Assembly: GCA_947573385.1 (NCBI GenBank)
Contig: CANPFP010000012.1
Span: forward strand, 1 to 36,334
Origin: an uncultured Bacillota bacterium
GTDB lineage: Bacteria > Bacillota > Clostridia > Oscillospirales > Oscillospiraceae
Direction: 5' to 3'
Length of the DNA: 36,334 nucleotides
The position numbers and the translations under genes were made by a program. Each line of letters begins with the position of its first letter. Position 1 is the first letter of the stretch. Below, one piece after another: positions 1 to 8,045 of this stretch. Below the pieces are notes generated by a model that was not told the origin of the DNA, ran no database searches, and saw only the letters and a list, made by a program, of their open reading frames with translations.

Positions 1-2
1 GC

Positions 3-1610
3 AAAATCCAGCGGGAGGCCGACTTCTACGGCGCCATGGACGGCGCCACCAAGATCGTCAAGGGCGACGCCACCATGTCGCTGATTATCACCGCCATCAA
101 CCTGATCGGCGGCATCATCATCGGCTCTATGAACGGCGTGGGTGACCTGGGTACTGTGGCCCAGACCTACTCCATCGCCACCATCGGTGACGGCCTGGTT
201 TCCCAGCTCCCCGCCCTGATGATCTCCACCGCCACCGGTATGATTGTCACCCGGTCGGTGTCCGAGGGCAGCCTGAACTCCGATGTAATTCAGCAGTTTG
301 CCCGGCAGCCCCGGGCCATCCTCACCGCCGGCGCGGTGCTGGTTATCCTGGGGATTATTCCTGGTACTCCCACAATGCCCCTGCTGGTGGTAGGTGTGGG
401 GCTGGCCGTGTTGGGCTATGTTATGAGCGGCCGGATTGAGCGGCAGGAGGCCGTTGAAATGCTTCAGTCGGAGGAGCCGGCAGTGTCCGATATGGCGGCT
501 GTGCCCAGCGAGACAGATTACTATAAGGACATCAATAACGTATACGGGCTGCTCACCGTGGACCCCATTGAAATGGAGTTCGGCTACAGCCTGATTCCCC
601 TGGTGGATGAGAGCAGCGGCGGTAAGCTCATCAGCCGTATTGTGATTTTCCGCCGGCAATATGCCCAGGATATGGGCTTCGTGATCCCCTCCATCCGCCT
701 GCACGACTCCTCCGCGCTGGGTACCAACCAGTATGTGGTGAAGATCAAGGGGGAGGAGGTCGCCCGGGGCGAGATTCTGGTGGACTACTACCTGGCTCTG
801 GAGCCCGTCAACCCCGCCGGCGAGATCGACGGCATCGAGACCATTGAACCCGCTTACGGCATCCCTTCCCGGTGGATTCTGCCGGAGAACAAGGAGATGG
901 CCGAGATTTACGGCTACACCGTGATCGACCCCCTGTCCGTCATGCAGACCCATCTGAGCGAGGTGGTTCGCCGTCATGCCTACGAGCTGCTGGGTCGGGC
1001 AGAGGTTATGCAGCTGGTGGAAAACCTGAAAAAGACCGCCCCCGAGTTGGTGGAGGAGGCCATTCCCAATGTGCTGTCCTACGCCAATTTGGAGCGCGTC
1101 CTTCGCAGTCTTTTGAAGGAAGGGGTACCCATCCGGGATCTGGCTACCATTTTGGAGACTGCAGTGGACTCCCTGATGACCACCAAAGACCTGGATATGG
1201 TGTGCGAGAACATCCGTGTGGCCCTCAGCCGCACCATTACCAGACGCTTCTGCGAGCATGGACAGCTGCGCGTAGTCACCTTGGACGCCGAGGTGGAGAA
1301 ACGGGTTATCAACTCCCTGAGCAAGAACGAGCAGGGTATCTACCTGGCCATGGGCCCCGATCTTATGCAGAGCATAGTCACCCAACTGGCCGACTATTTA
1401 AAAAAGTTCAGCGATTTGTCGCAGACCCCCATTGTGCTCACCAGCCAGGTGATCCGAATTTATCTGAGCCGGATGCTGGCCCAGTTCTATCCCAGCGTCT
1501 ATGTGCTCTCCTTTAATGAGATTACCAGCGATGTGCAGATTCAGTCCTTGGGCAATATCACACTGGAGTCGAATACAGCCCGGCCTGAAAGAAGGGCGGC
1601 TGCGGTATGA
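3..1610 (+). CDS. flhA: Flagellar type III export apparatus protein FlhA (5' end cut off)
   Basis: FlhA is the large inner-membrane component of the flagellar export gate; its cytoplasmic domain docks chaperone-substrate complexes. The frame is open from base 3, so about 535 residues are visible against roughly 690 for the family, and the N-terminal membrane part with the FHIPEP signature lies off the left edge. Visible are the characteristic EADFYGAMDGATK stretch, the last hydrophobic segments, a linker, and the four-part cytoplasmic domain starting near YGLLTVDPIEMEFGYSLIPL. The C-terminus overlaps the next start as ATGA, so the sigma-factor gene is probably translationally coupled. The assignment is secure by family resemblance. 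In many clostridia flhF and flhG lie immediately downstream; here they do not. Confidence 0.97.
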   Translation, partial: KIQREADFYGAMDGATKIVKGDATMSLIITAINLIGGIIIGSMNGVGDLGTVAQTYSIATIGDGLVSQLPALMISTATGMIVTRSVSEGSLNSDVIQQFARQPRAILTAGAVLVILGIIPGTPTMPLLVVGVGLAVLGYVMSGRIERQEAVEMLQSEEPAVSDMAAVPSETDYYKDINNVYGLLTVDPIEMEFGYSLIPLVDESSGGKLISRIVIFRRQYAQDMGFVIPSIRLHDSSALGTNQYVVKIKGEEVARGEILVDYYLALEPVNPAGEIDGIETIEPAYGIPSRWILPENKEMAEIYGYTVIDPLSVMQTHLSEVVRRHAYELLGRAEVMQLVENLKKTAPELVEEAIPNVLSYANLERVLRSLLKEGVPIRDLATILETAVDSLMTTKDLDMVCENIRVALSRTITRRFCEHGQLRVVTLDAEVEKRVINSLSKNEQGIYLAMGPDLMQSIVTQLADYLKKFSDLSQTPIVLTSQVIRIYLSRMLAQFYPSVYVLSFNEITSDVQIQSLGNITLESNTARPERRAAAV

Positions 1611-2428
1611 GCGGGGGAAGTGCGGTTTTCGGGTGGGAAAAGTTGACCTGGAGCCAGGAAGAATTGGATGCCCTCACCACGGAGGAGTTGTTTGAGACTT
1701 ATAAGCGCACCGGAAACGAGGAGCTGAAATGGTCTCTGGTTATGCGCTATATGGGTCTGGTGAAAACCATTGCGCTCCAGGTGCGGGGTGTTTACAGCAG
1801 CTTTGCTCAGGTGGACGACATTGTAAATGAGGGATTGCTTACATTGGCCGGAGCGGTGGACAAATTTGACCCGGACAAGGGCATTAAGTTTGAGACCTAT
1901 GTCTCCAAGCGCATTCGGGGGGCCGTTATCGACCTGGCCCGGCGGCAGGACTGGGTGCCCCGCAGCGTGCGGCGGAAGGCCCGGAACATCGACCAGGCCA
2001 GCAGTGAGCTGTTTGCTGAACTGGGCCGCTATCCGACCGATCAGGAGATGGCCCGGCGGCTGGGTATTACCCAGAATCAGTACCAGGAGGACCTGGCCAA
2101 CTCCTCCATGTGCAATGTGCTCTCGCTGGACGCCCTCTTTGAGGACCGGGAGCAGAACGGCGGAGCGGAGGTGCCGGACAACGAGTCCGACAGCCGTCCG
2201 GAGGACTCTATGCTCCGGCAGGAGCTGCTGGAGATGCTTACCAAAGGGATTGAATCCCTACGGGAGAATGAACAGACGGTCATTTCGCTGTACTACCACA
2301 AAAATCTCAGCATGAAGGAGATTGCCCAGGTGATGGAGGTCAGTGAGCCCCGTATTTCCCAGCTCCACTCCCGGGCCATTCAAAAGTTGAAGCTGTTTAT
2401 GAACCAGTATATGACCGGCGATAAGTGA
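1607..2428 (+). CDS. fliA: FliA/WhiG-family sigma factor (sigma-28/SigD type)
   Basis: This 273-residue alternative sigma factor directs RNA polymerase to late flagellar, motility and chemotaxis promoters. Region 2 is visible around residues 65-130 (VDDIVNEGLLTLAGAVDKFD, then GIKFETYVSKRIRGAVIDL). Region 3 follows (LGRYPTDQEMARRLGI), and region 4 with its helix-turn-helix is at the C-terminus (NLSMKEIAQVMEVSEPRISQ). Length and architecture match FliA/SigD/WhiG rather than ECF or housekeeping sigmas. The start overlaps the flhA stop by 4 bases (ATGA), and rod genes follow 28 bases downstream. It probably drives other motility operons in this genome; I did not see a clear sigma-28 promoter inside the window. 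Confidence 0.95.
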   Translation: MSGGSAVFGWEKLTWSQEELDALTTEELFETYKRTGNEELKWSLVMRYMGLVKTIALQVRGVYSSFAQVDDIVNEGLLTLAGAVDKFDPDKGIKFETYVSKRIRGAVIDLARRQDWVPRSVRRKARNIDQASSELFAELGRYPTDQEMARRLGITQNQYQEDLANSSMCNVLSLDALFEDREQNGGAEVPDNESDSRPEDSMLRQELLEMLTKGIESLRENEQTVISLYYHKNLSMKEIAQVMEVSEPRISQLHSRAIQKLKLFMNQYMTGDK

Positions 2429-2456
2429 GAGCCGGGGATGAGAGGAGTTTTTTGCT

Positions 2457-3212
2457 ATGCTAAAGGGGTTTTACAACCTGACCTCCGGGATGCTGTCCCA
2501 GGGGCGGCGTTTGGATGTGGTGGCCAATAATATGACCAACATCTCTACCGCAGGCTATAAGGCCGAGCAATACACAGACCGCACCTTTGACGAGGTGATG
2601 GTGTCCCGCATCGGCAATGTGATCAAGTCCCCCTATCAGACAATGGAGACCTATCAGAGCCACATCCTGGCTCCAGACCATCTGTACACTGATTTTACCC
2701 AGGGCGCCCCGGAGGAGACCAACCTGCCCCTGGATTTCTGCATTCAGGGAGAGGGTTTTTTCGCCATCCAGACCGAAGACGGTGTTGCTTACACCCGGGC
2801 GGGCAGCTTTACCTTGGATAACGACGGCTACCTGTGCCTGTCTGAACTGGGCCGGGTGCTGGACAGGGAGGGCAACCCCATTCAGCTGCCCACCGACAGG
2901 CTGAATGCGGATGCTGAGGGCAATCTGTCTACCGAGGGCGGAGAATATCTGGCCACCTTGGGTGTGTATATGTTTGAGGACAACGGCGAGCTGGAGCGTA
3001 CCCCCTATGGTCTGTTTACCGGCGATGGTGCGCAGGTCAATGAGGATGTGACCATCTTACACAAGTGGGTGGAGCGCTCTAATGTGAATTTGGTCCAGGA
3101 GATGGTCAGTATGATGACCACGCAGCGGGCCCTTCAGAGCGCAGCCCAGATGAGCAAAATTTATGATCAAATCATCACCCGGGCTGTCAACGATATCGGC
3201 CGGATGCAGTAA
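2457..3212 (+). CDS. Flagellar hook-basal body rod protein, FlgF/FlhO-like
   Basis: This 251-residue member of the FlgF/FlgG/FlgE family builds the distal rod of the flagellar basal body. The N-terminal rod motif is clear (LDVVANNMTNISTAGYKAEQ), the central part shows the FlgG-type LDFCIQGEGFFAIQ segment, and the C-terminus carries the usual amphipathic helix (SNVNLVQEMVSMMTTQRALQ). No signal peptide is seen, as expected for type III export substrates. A GAGGAG ribosome-binding site sits about 10 bases before the ATG. It pairs with the next gene in the way flhO/flhP pair in Bacillus; which paralogue plays FlgF and which FlgG cannot be settled without alignment. Confidence 0.93.
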   Translation: MLKGFYNLTSGMLSQGRRLDVVANNMTNISTAGYKAEQYTDRTFDEVMVSRIGNVIKSPYQTMETYQSHILAPDHLYTDFTQGAPEETNLPLDFCIQGEGFFAIQTEDGVAYTRAGSFTLDNDGYLCLSELGRVLDREGNPIQLPTDRLNADAEGNLSTEGGEYLATLGVYMFEDNGELERTPYGLFTGDGAQVNEDVTILHKWVERSNVNLVQEMVSMMTTQRALQSAAQMSKIYDQIITRAVNDIGRMQ

Positions 3213-3243
3213 TTCCCAGAGGAAAGGAAGACGTGAATAAGCA

Positions 3244-4026
3244 ATGAATATGTCCTTTTACACTGGTGCTGTAGGCGCCTGGCAGCAGCAGGAGCGCATG
3301 AATGTCCAGGCCAACAACATTGCCAACGTAAATAACTACGGCTTCAAGGCGGAACGGGCTACCTTCCATCACCTGATGTACGGCAATGTAATGGGCATCG
3401 ACAATGAAAACCTGCCCAGGGGTACCGGCACCAAGATGGCAAAGGCCAGCGTGGACTTTTACAGCAGCAACGGGTATCAGGATACGGGCCGTACCTTCGA
3501 CTTCGCCATTGTGGGAAACGGATTTTTTGCCCTGTATGATCTGGGAACGGGGGAGGTCTCCTTTACCCGGGACGGCGCGTTTATGATGGCCAGCTTTGAG
3601 GTCCCCCCTGACGAGGATGCGGAGCCGGAGATCGACCCGATTACCGGCGAGGAAATTCCCCCTGAAAATACGCTGGAGTGGCGGCTGTCCGACAATGAGG
3701 GGCGCTGCGTTCTGGACCGGGAGGGCAACTTTATTGTGATTGACCCCCAAGACCGGCAGGCGGAACTGGATATCGGCGTCTTTGATTACCGTATCTATGA
3801 TGGCATGCTTCACGCTGACAGCGGACGGTTTACACCCATTGAAAAAAACGGCGATTTGTACATGGGCACCGGCGAGGTGAAGCGGGGAATGATTGAGCTG
3901 TCGAATGTGGACCTGGCTCAGGAGCTGTCCAAGGTTATTGAGTCTCAGCGGGCATACGGTTACGCGCTGCGGATGGTTCAAACATCAGATGAGATCGAGC
4001 AGACCATTAACGGACTGCCCAATTAA
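3244..4026 (+). CDS. flgG: Flagellar basal-body rod protein FlgG/FlhP-like
   Basis: This 260-residue second rod-family paralogue has the N-terminal motif NVQANNIANVNNYGFKAERA, a central FAIVGNGFFALYD segment, and the C-terminal helix SNVDLAQELSKVIESQRAYG. It carries an acidic, proline-rich insert (about residues 118-140, EVPPDEDAEPEIDPITGEE), which is unusual for the family and probably a surface loop. A GGAAAGGAAG ribosome-binding region precedes the ATG. It follows the FlgF-like gene by 31 bases and precedes cheC by 21 bases, so it lies in the same transcript. The family is secure; the exact name is less so. Confidence 0.92.
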   Translation: MNMSFYTGAVGAWQQQERMNVQANNIANVNNYGFKAERATFHHLMYGNVMGIDNENLPRGTGTKMAKASVDFYSSNGYQDTGRTFDFAIVGNGFFALYDLGTGEVSFTRDGAFMMASFEVPPDEDAEPEIDPITGEEIPPENTLEWRLSDNEGRCVLDREGNFIVIDPQDRQAELDIGVFDYRIYDGMLHADSGRFTPIEKNGDLYMGTGEVKRGMIELSNVDLAQELSKVIESQRAYGYALRMVQTSDEIEQTINGLPN

Positions 4027-4047
4027 AGAAAGAAGGGGATCAGAGGT

Positions 4048-4671
4048 ATGATAAGGAATTATGACCAATTGACCTCGCTGGAAATTGATACCCTGCGGGA
4101 GATTGGCAGCATTGGCACCGGAAACGCTGCCACTGCCCTTTCCCAGATGTTGGGCAAAGAGGTGCGCATTACCATGCCGGAGGTGCGCATCATGGGCTAC
4201 AATGAGGCCATAGAGTGGATTGGTGGACCTGAGGCGGTAACGGCCGGGGTGCTGGTGAAGATGAGCGGTGACGTAGGCGGCATTATGCTTTCAGTGCAGA
4301 AGCTGGACCTGATTAACTTCATTTTGAAGACCATGCTGGACCGGAATATCCAAGACTATAAGGAACTGGAAGATCTTCAGCAGTCTGCGCTGATTGAAAT
4401 TGGAAACATTATGATCTCCGCCTTTGTCACGGCTCTGTCCGGCCTGGCCGGTGTCAACATTAATTTGACGGTCCCGGCCTTTGCGGTGGACATGCAGGGG
4501 GCCATTTTGGCGGTACCTATGGCCGAGTATGGCGGCATGTCAGATTATTTAATGACCATCGGGGGGAATTTTGTATGCAACGGGCAGGAGATCCCCAGCC
4601 ACCTGCTGCTCTCTCCCGATCTGCGCTCTTTAGATTTCTTACTGAGGAAGCTGGGCGTGAGCGATGGCTGA
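4048..4671 (+). CDS. cheC: CheC-family CheY-phosphate phosphatase
   Basis: CheC dephosphorylates CheY-P and, bound to CheD, sets the adaptation level of the chemotaxis array. The 207-residue product has the two pseudo-symmetric helices that form the active sites: REIGSIGTGNAATAL (E18) and LIEIGNIMISAFVTAL (E117, N120). The second matches the E-x-x-N catalytic pattern. The first has Ser21 where Asn is usual in E-I-G-N, so only one site may be competent. There is no CheY-binding N-terminal extension or C-terminal SpoA domain, so this is CheC and not FliY. The stop overlaps the cheD start by 8 bases, consistent with production of the CheC-CheD pair. Confidence 0.95.
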   Translation: MIRNYDQLTSLEIDTLREIGSIGTGNAATALSQMLGKEVRITMPEVRIMGYNEAIEWIGGPEAVTAGVLVKMSGDVGGIMLSVQKLDLINFILKTMLDRNIQDYKELEDLQQSALIEIGNIMISAFVTALSGLAGVNINLTVPAFAVDMQGAILAVPMAEYGGMSDYLMTIGGNFVCNGQEIPSHLLLSPDLRSLDFLLRKLGVSDG

Positions 4672-5149
4672 GCAAAAACTGACAGTAGGAATTGCTGATA
4701 TGAAGATGCTTCAGGGGGAGGGCATCCTAATAACTTATGCGTTGGGTTCCTGCATCGGTCTCTGTTTTCATGATCCGAGGCTGCGGCTGGGTGCGTTGCT
4801 CCACATCATGCTGCCGCTAAATATGGAGGCCGGACGGACCCACCCGATGAAATACGCCGACACCGGAATTAAGGAAACACTGAGGCAGTTAGAGGCGAAA
4901 GGCGCTTCCCGGTCGCGTATGACAGTAAAGATTGCCGGCGGCGCCAAGATGTTTGAAATTGCCGGCGGCAGCGGGCTGGGTAATATCGGTCAGCGGAATA
5001 TTGAGAGCGTGCATGCCATTTTAAAGCGGGATAATCTGCGTCTGTGTGGTGAATACACAGGGGGTACAGTGGCCCGGACGCTGCTGTTCGATGTGGGCAG
5101 CGGTCAGGCGTGTATCCGGTCCTATGGGCAGAAAGACATTATTTTCTAA
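4664..5149 (+). CDS. cheD: Chemoreceptor glutamine deamidase CheD
   Basis: CheD hydrolyses specific glutamines in methyl-accepting chemoreceptors and interacts with CheC. The 161-residue protein keeps the catalytic signature: Thr24 and Cys30 in ILITYALGSCIGLC, and His47 in ALLHIMLP. The T-x5-C spacing equals that of known CheD enzymes. The glycine-rich KIAGGAKMF segment follows. The start lies inside the end of cheC, so translation is probably coupled. The length is normal for the family. Confidence 0.96.
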   Translation: MAEQKLTVGIADMKMLQGEGILITYALGSCIGLCFHDPRLRLGALLHIMLPLNMEAGRTHPMKYADTGIKETLRQLEAKGASRSRMTVKIAGGAKMFEIAGGSGLGNIGQRNIESVHAILKRDNLRLCGEYTGGTVARTLLFDVGSGQACIRSYGQKDIIF

Positions 5150-5193
5150 AGCGCTGGACGGCGCTATCCTAAATAGAGTGAGGAGTGTCAAAA

Positions 5194-6114
5194 ATGGCGG
5201 AGGTACATAACAGCGGCATCCTTTTGGAGTCCGGCACCAACGAAATTGAGATCATGGAGTTTACCATTGATGAAAATCTGTATGGCATTAATGTGGCCAA
5301 GGTGCGGGAGATCATGATGGCTGCGCCTGTCAAGGCCATGCCTCACGCCCACCCTTCGGTGGAAGGCATTTTTAAACCGCGGGATATTGTGATTACCGTG
5401 GTGGATTTGCCCAGGTACCTGGGAGTGGAGCAGGAAAAGACATCCAAAGACCTGTTCATTGTGACCAATTTCAATAAGATGTATATTGCCTTCCGGGTGC
5501 ATACCGTGGTGGGCATCAACCGCATCTCCTGGACCGATATCCATAAGCCGGATAAAACGGTATCCGGCGGCTCGGAGGGAGTTGCTACCGGTATTGCCCA
5601 ATGCGGCGCCGATCTGGTGACGATTTTGGATTTTGAGCGTATTGTAGCCGAAATTGCTCCTGAAACTACCATTCAGGAGGAGGAGATTGACCAGATGGGC
5701 CCCCGTTCCAAGAGTGTCGATCCGATTTGGATTGCGGAGGATTCCATTCTTCTGTCCAGAATGATTGGGGACTGTCTGCGCAAGGCGGGTTATGGCAATC
5801 TGAGGATGTTTCCCAATGGACGGGAGCTGTGGGATGCGTTGAACGATTTGCCCGAGGAGGAGGATCTGTTTAGCCAGGTGGCGCTGATTATCACTGATAT
5901 TGAGATGCCTCAGATGGATGGACACCGGCTGACCAAGCTGGTGAAGAGCAGTCCCAGATTCCAGCCGATTCCACTTATCATCTTTTCCTCCCTTATTAGT
6001 GAGGAGATGCGGATCAAGGGCCGTCAACTGGGCGCCGACGAGCAGATGAGCAAGCCGGAGATCGGCCATCTGGTTGATGTAATGGACCATCTGTTACACG
6101 ACAAAAAAGCGTAA
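5194..6114 (+). CDS. cheV: CheV chemotaxis coupling protein (CheW domain plus receiver)
   Basis: This two-domain protein couples chemoreceptors to CheA and adjusts coupling through phosphorylation. Residues 15-160 form a CheW-like domain (FTIDENLYGINVAKVREIM, later TVVGINRISW). Residues 175-306 form a receiver domain with an acidic pair (E182, D183 in WIAEDSILL), phospho-acceptor Asp235 in LIITDIEMPQMDG, and a conserved Lys near the end (EQMSKPEIG). I chose the ATG at 5194 because AGGAG (5181-5185) ends 8 bases before it; an in-frame GTG at 5185 overlaps that ribosome-binding site. It is the last gene of the motility cluster and is followed by a strong hairpin. Confidence 0.95.
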   Translation: MAEVHNSGILLESGTNEIEIMEFTIDENLYGINVAKVREIMMAAPVKAMPHAHPSVEGIFKPRDIVITVVDLPRYLGVEQEKTSKDLFIVTNFNKMYIAFRVHTVVGINRISWTDIHKPDKTVSGGSEGVATGIAQCGADLVTILDFERIVAEIAPETTIQEEEIDQMGPRSKSVDPIWIAEDSILLSRMIGDCLRKAGYGNLRMFPNGRELWDALNDLPEEEDLFSQVALIITDIEMPQMDGHRLTKLVKSSPRFQPIPLIIFSSLISEEMRIKGRQLGADEQMSKPEIGHLVDVMDHLLHDKKA

Positions 6115-6120
6115 CAAAAG

Positions 6121-6167
6121 AGCCCGCAAGGCCGACACTCTGTAAAGAAGTGTCGGCCTTGCGGCTT
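6121..6167. terminator. Strong hairpin closing the motility operon
   Basis: A perfect 15-bp stem (6125-6139 with 6149-6163) around a 9-base loop lies 10 bases after cheV. It has no U-tract on the + strand; on the - strand it is followed by CTCTTTTG, so it may work better for leftward transcripts. Probably a bidirectional terminator. Confidence 0.75.
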
Positions 6168-6312
6168 ACCTGTACCAATGAAACCAGGTACTTCTGTCCC
6201 CCAAACGAATATGCACGCTACCTTGAATCTGGAGTTTATCCTTGAAAGAAATCTGCGCCTGCAGATTCCCTTTGCCAAACCGCTCCAGAACCCTGATTGG
6301 CACCCTTGCCAA
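6166..6312 (-). pseudogene. Coding remnant of unknown origin fused behind the TnsC-like relic
   Basis: The reading frame of the ATPase relic continues for about 48 codons after its homology ends at QLISNS. This tail (for example FGKGNLQAQISF and HIRLGDRSTWFHWYR) does not look like the C-terminus expected for a TnsC/TniB ATPase. It ends in a stop inside the cheV terminator region. I do not recognise it. It may be the 3' end of a lost gene joined by deletion, or chance coding. Confidence 0.3.
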
Positions 6313-6960
6313 GCTGTTGCTGATAAGCTGGGTGAGCATCCCTACGAGACCTTTGCCATTCTTGCTGTTGCACACGTTCTGAATCGCATCTACCACCAAT
6401 AAGCTCATGTGGTTCAATGCCACTTGACTGACACTACCAATCAACATATCGGTGGTTGTCCTGGCCCGTAATGCGTTCGGATAATAGTTGCCGCCAATGA
6501 CTTCATCCACCTTTCGAAGTATTTCCCAACCCCTTCACAGAGGAATCAAAGGGACACTGGACGCAAATGCAGGGGATGATTTTCGTATAGGGACTATCCA
6601 CCTCAATGATTCGATTCTCGGTAATCAACATGATTGCCCTGCTGATGGCACTGCTTTTACCGATGCCAGAGCCCCCAATGATCGTAAAGCTGTCAGAGCC
6701 CCCATGATGCCGCTGTACTCCTGCTGCATAATGGCCTTGAAATTCTGGTTCTGTTGCTGGACTACCAGTTTCGTACCCTCCTTCATGTAGTCTCGATGAT
6801 GCTTGGTTTGCTCCTGTTTCCTGGTGTTGCGGATATGCTTCATGTGAACATCACCACGGCCAGCACCACTACCTGCAATGGTCTCTATGTGTTGGGCGAG
6901 ATTGATTTGGGCGGTTATCTCTGGCTGCACCCTTGGCAATGGTTCTGATGAGGTTAGCTC
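6313..6960 (-). pseudogene. TnsC/TniB-like transposition AAA+ ATPase, degraded
   Basis: Read leftward in several frames, this region resembles the ATPase partner of Tn7/Tn5053-type DDE transposases. The N-terminal part (ITAQINLAQHIETI, then YMKEGTKLVVQQQNQNFKAI) lies near 6730-6950. A Walker A loop (IIGGSGIGKSSAI) lies near 6640-6700, followed by IEVDSPYTKIIPCICVQCP. After a frame change comes VDEVIGGNYYPN and a Walker B-like strand, MSLLVVDAIQNV, where the usual Asp-Glu pair is Asp-Ala. The break before the P-loop comes from a roughly 20-base imperfect tandem duplication around GGGGGCTCTG. It is non-functional as read. It lies directly downstream of the TnsB-like relic, the normal order for such modules. 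Confidence 0.75.
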
Positions 6961-7800
6961 CGATTTGGGATTTTCCCCAATTCCAGATTTGGGAAGCAAG
7001 GGGCTTCACTTGGGCTGCTATCATGTCCTCGGTATAGGGAAAACTCTCCATGATCCTCTGAGAGTTATAATAGATAGTGCAATGCAGGATAACCTTCTCA
7101 AAGTCAGCCATAGTCAGACAGGCATCCTTCCGGTAGTCATGTGATCCACGCTCCTGATAGTCAGGCTCAATGATACCCTTGCCCTTCAAATGCTTCTTAT
7201 AGCTCTCCTGTACCAGATCGAAGAATTTCTATATCAGGCCCTTCAATTCAGGTTGGTAAGAGGGCAGATTGACAACTCTACCCCCAGTTCTGCAATCTGT
7301 TCAAAGTTCTCCGATGTGTACTCACTTCCCATGTCGGTGATGAACGTAGCCGGGAGCATATCACAGTCCCAATCCTCACGACGGATGGGGATACCGAAAC
7401 TACTACACCATGAAACTTTGTCAGATATGATGTTCAGCATCAGCCCTCGGAGACTGTAAACACCACTCTCCCACAACAACGAATATCCACAACACAGGCC
7501 ACTGTAGGCATCAGCACAGGCTGTCAGAATCGGTCTGCCAACCAGACTGCCAGTGTCGTTGACCAGATAAATGTCACATACGGCAGCATCGAACATCCCA
7601 GTACCAACAGCAGGTGCAAACTCTTGTACCCCTTCACCAGTCAGAGACCGGTTGTTCCTCTGGCAATTCTTCAACCCATTACGAGAGATGTAGAAGTTCT
7701 GGAGATTCTTGGTCTTACGATAGAAATATCGGAACTGATAGAAGGACAGGTATTCCTCGGCCAGTATCCCCAAAAGCACCCCCAAAAACATCATCCAGGA
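6875..7800 (-). pseudogene. TnsB-like DDE transposase, degraded and truncated
   Basis: The catalytic core of a Tn7/Mu-superfamily transposase is readable on the - strand. FRYFYRKTKNLQNFYISRNG leads into the RNase-H fold. The first Asp is in FDAAVCDIYLVND, the second in FITDMGSEYTSENF. A frameshift near 7245 moves the continuation LPSYQPELKGLI into another frame. Where the family reads Val-Glu-Lys, the Glu codon is TAG at 7229-7231, so the third catalytic residue is lost. The frame continues through SYKKHLKGKGIIEPDYQERG. The N-terminal DNA-binding domains are missing upstream. It is inactive. D-D-E placement is by family knowledge, not alignment. Confidence 0.8.
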
Positions 7801-8009
7801 GTATCACCATGTCGTAGGGCAACGTGATTTATTCTGTAAGGGGAAAAGTCGTTTGTTCACTCGGTCTCCAGGCCGGTAGCCCCTACTCCATGGTGATATA
7901 GCGCAGAATGTTCCTGAAATCCTTGTCTTAGGCAGGGAAAGGATAGCAAAAATAAGACCCTGCACGGTTGGTCTCCCCCTGACAGGGGTATCTACGATTT
8001 GGGGAAGTA
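7801..8009. other. Gap between transposase relic and recombinase relic
   Basis: I see no convincing gene here. The bases next to 7800 can still be read leftward as a few more codons (PYDMVILLDDVFGGAF) that may belong to the transposase relic. The rest has no family resemblance and a small CCCCT/AGGGG dyad near 7975. It is the likely junction between the Tn7-like debris and the integrative element. Confidence 0.4.
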
Positions 8010-8045
8010 CCCCGGCAGGAATCACGCTGAGATTTCCTGCCGGGG
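8010..8045. terminator. Hairpin overlapping the end of the truncated recombinase
   Basis: A perfect 12-bp GC-rich stem (8010-8021 with 8034-8045) encloses the recombinase stop codon (8022-8024) in its loop. No U-run follows on either strand directly, so termination strength is uncertain. Confidence 0.5.

Noticed and set aside
5188..6090. Leftward 300-codon frame opposite cheV
   Set aside because: cheV has both domains and a good ribosome-binding site; the opposite frame is His/Leu/Gly-rich without similarity.
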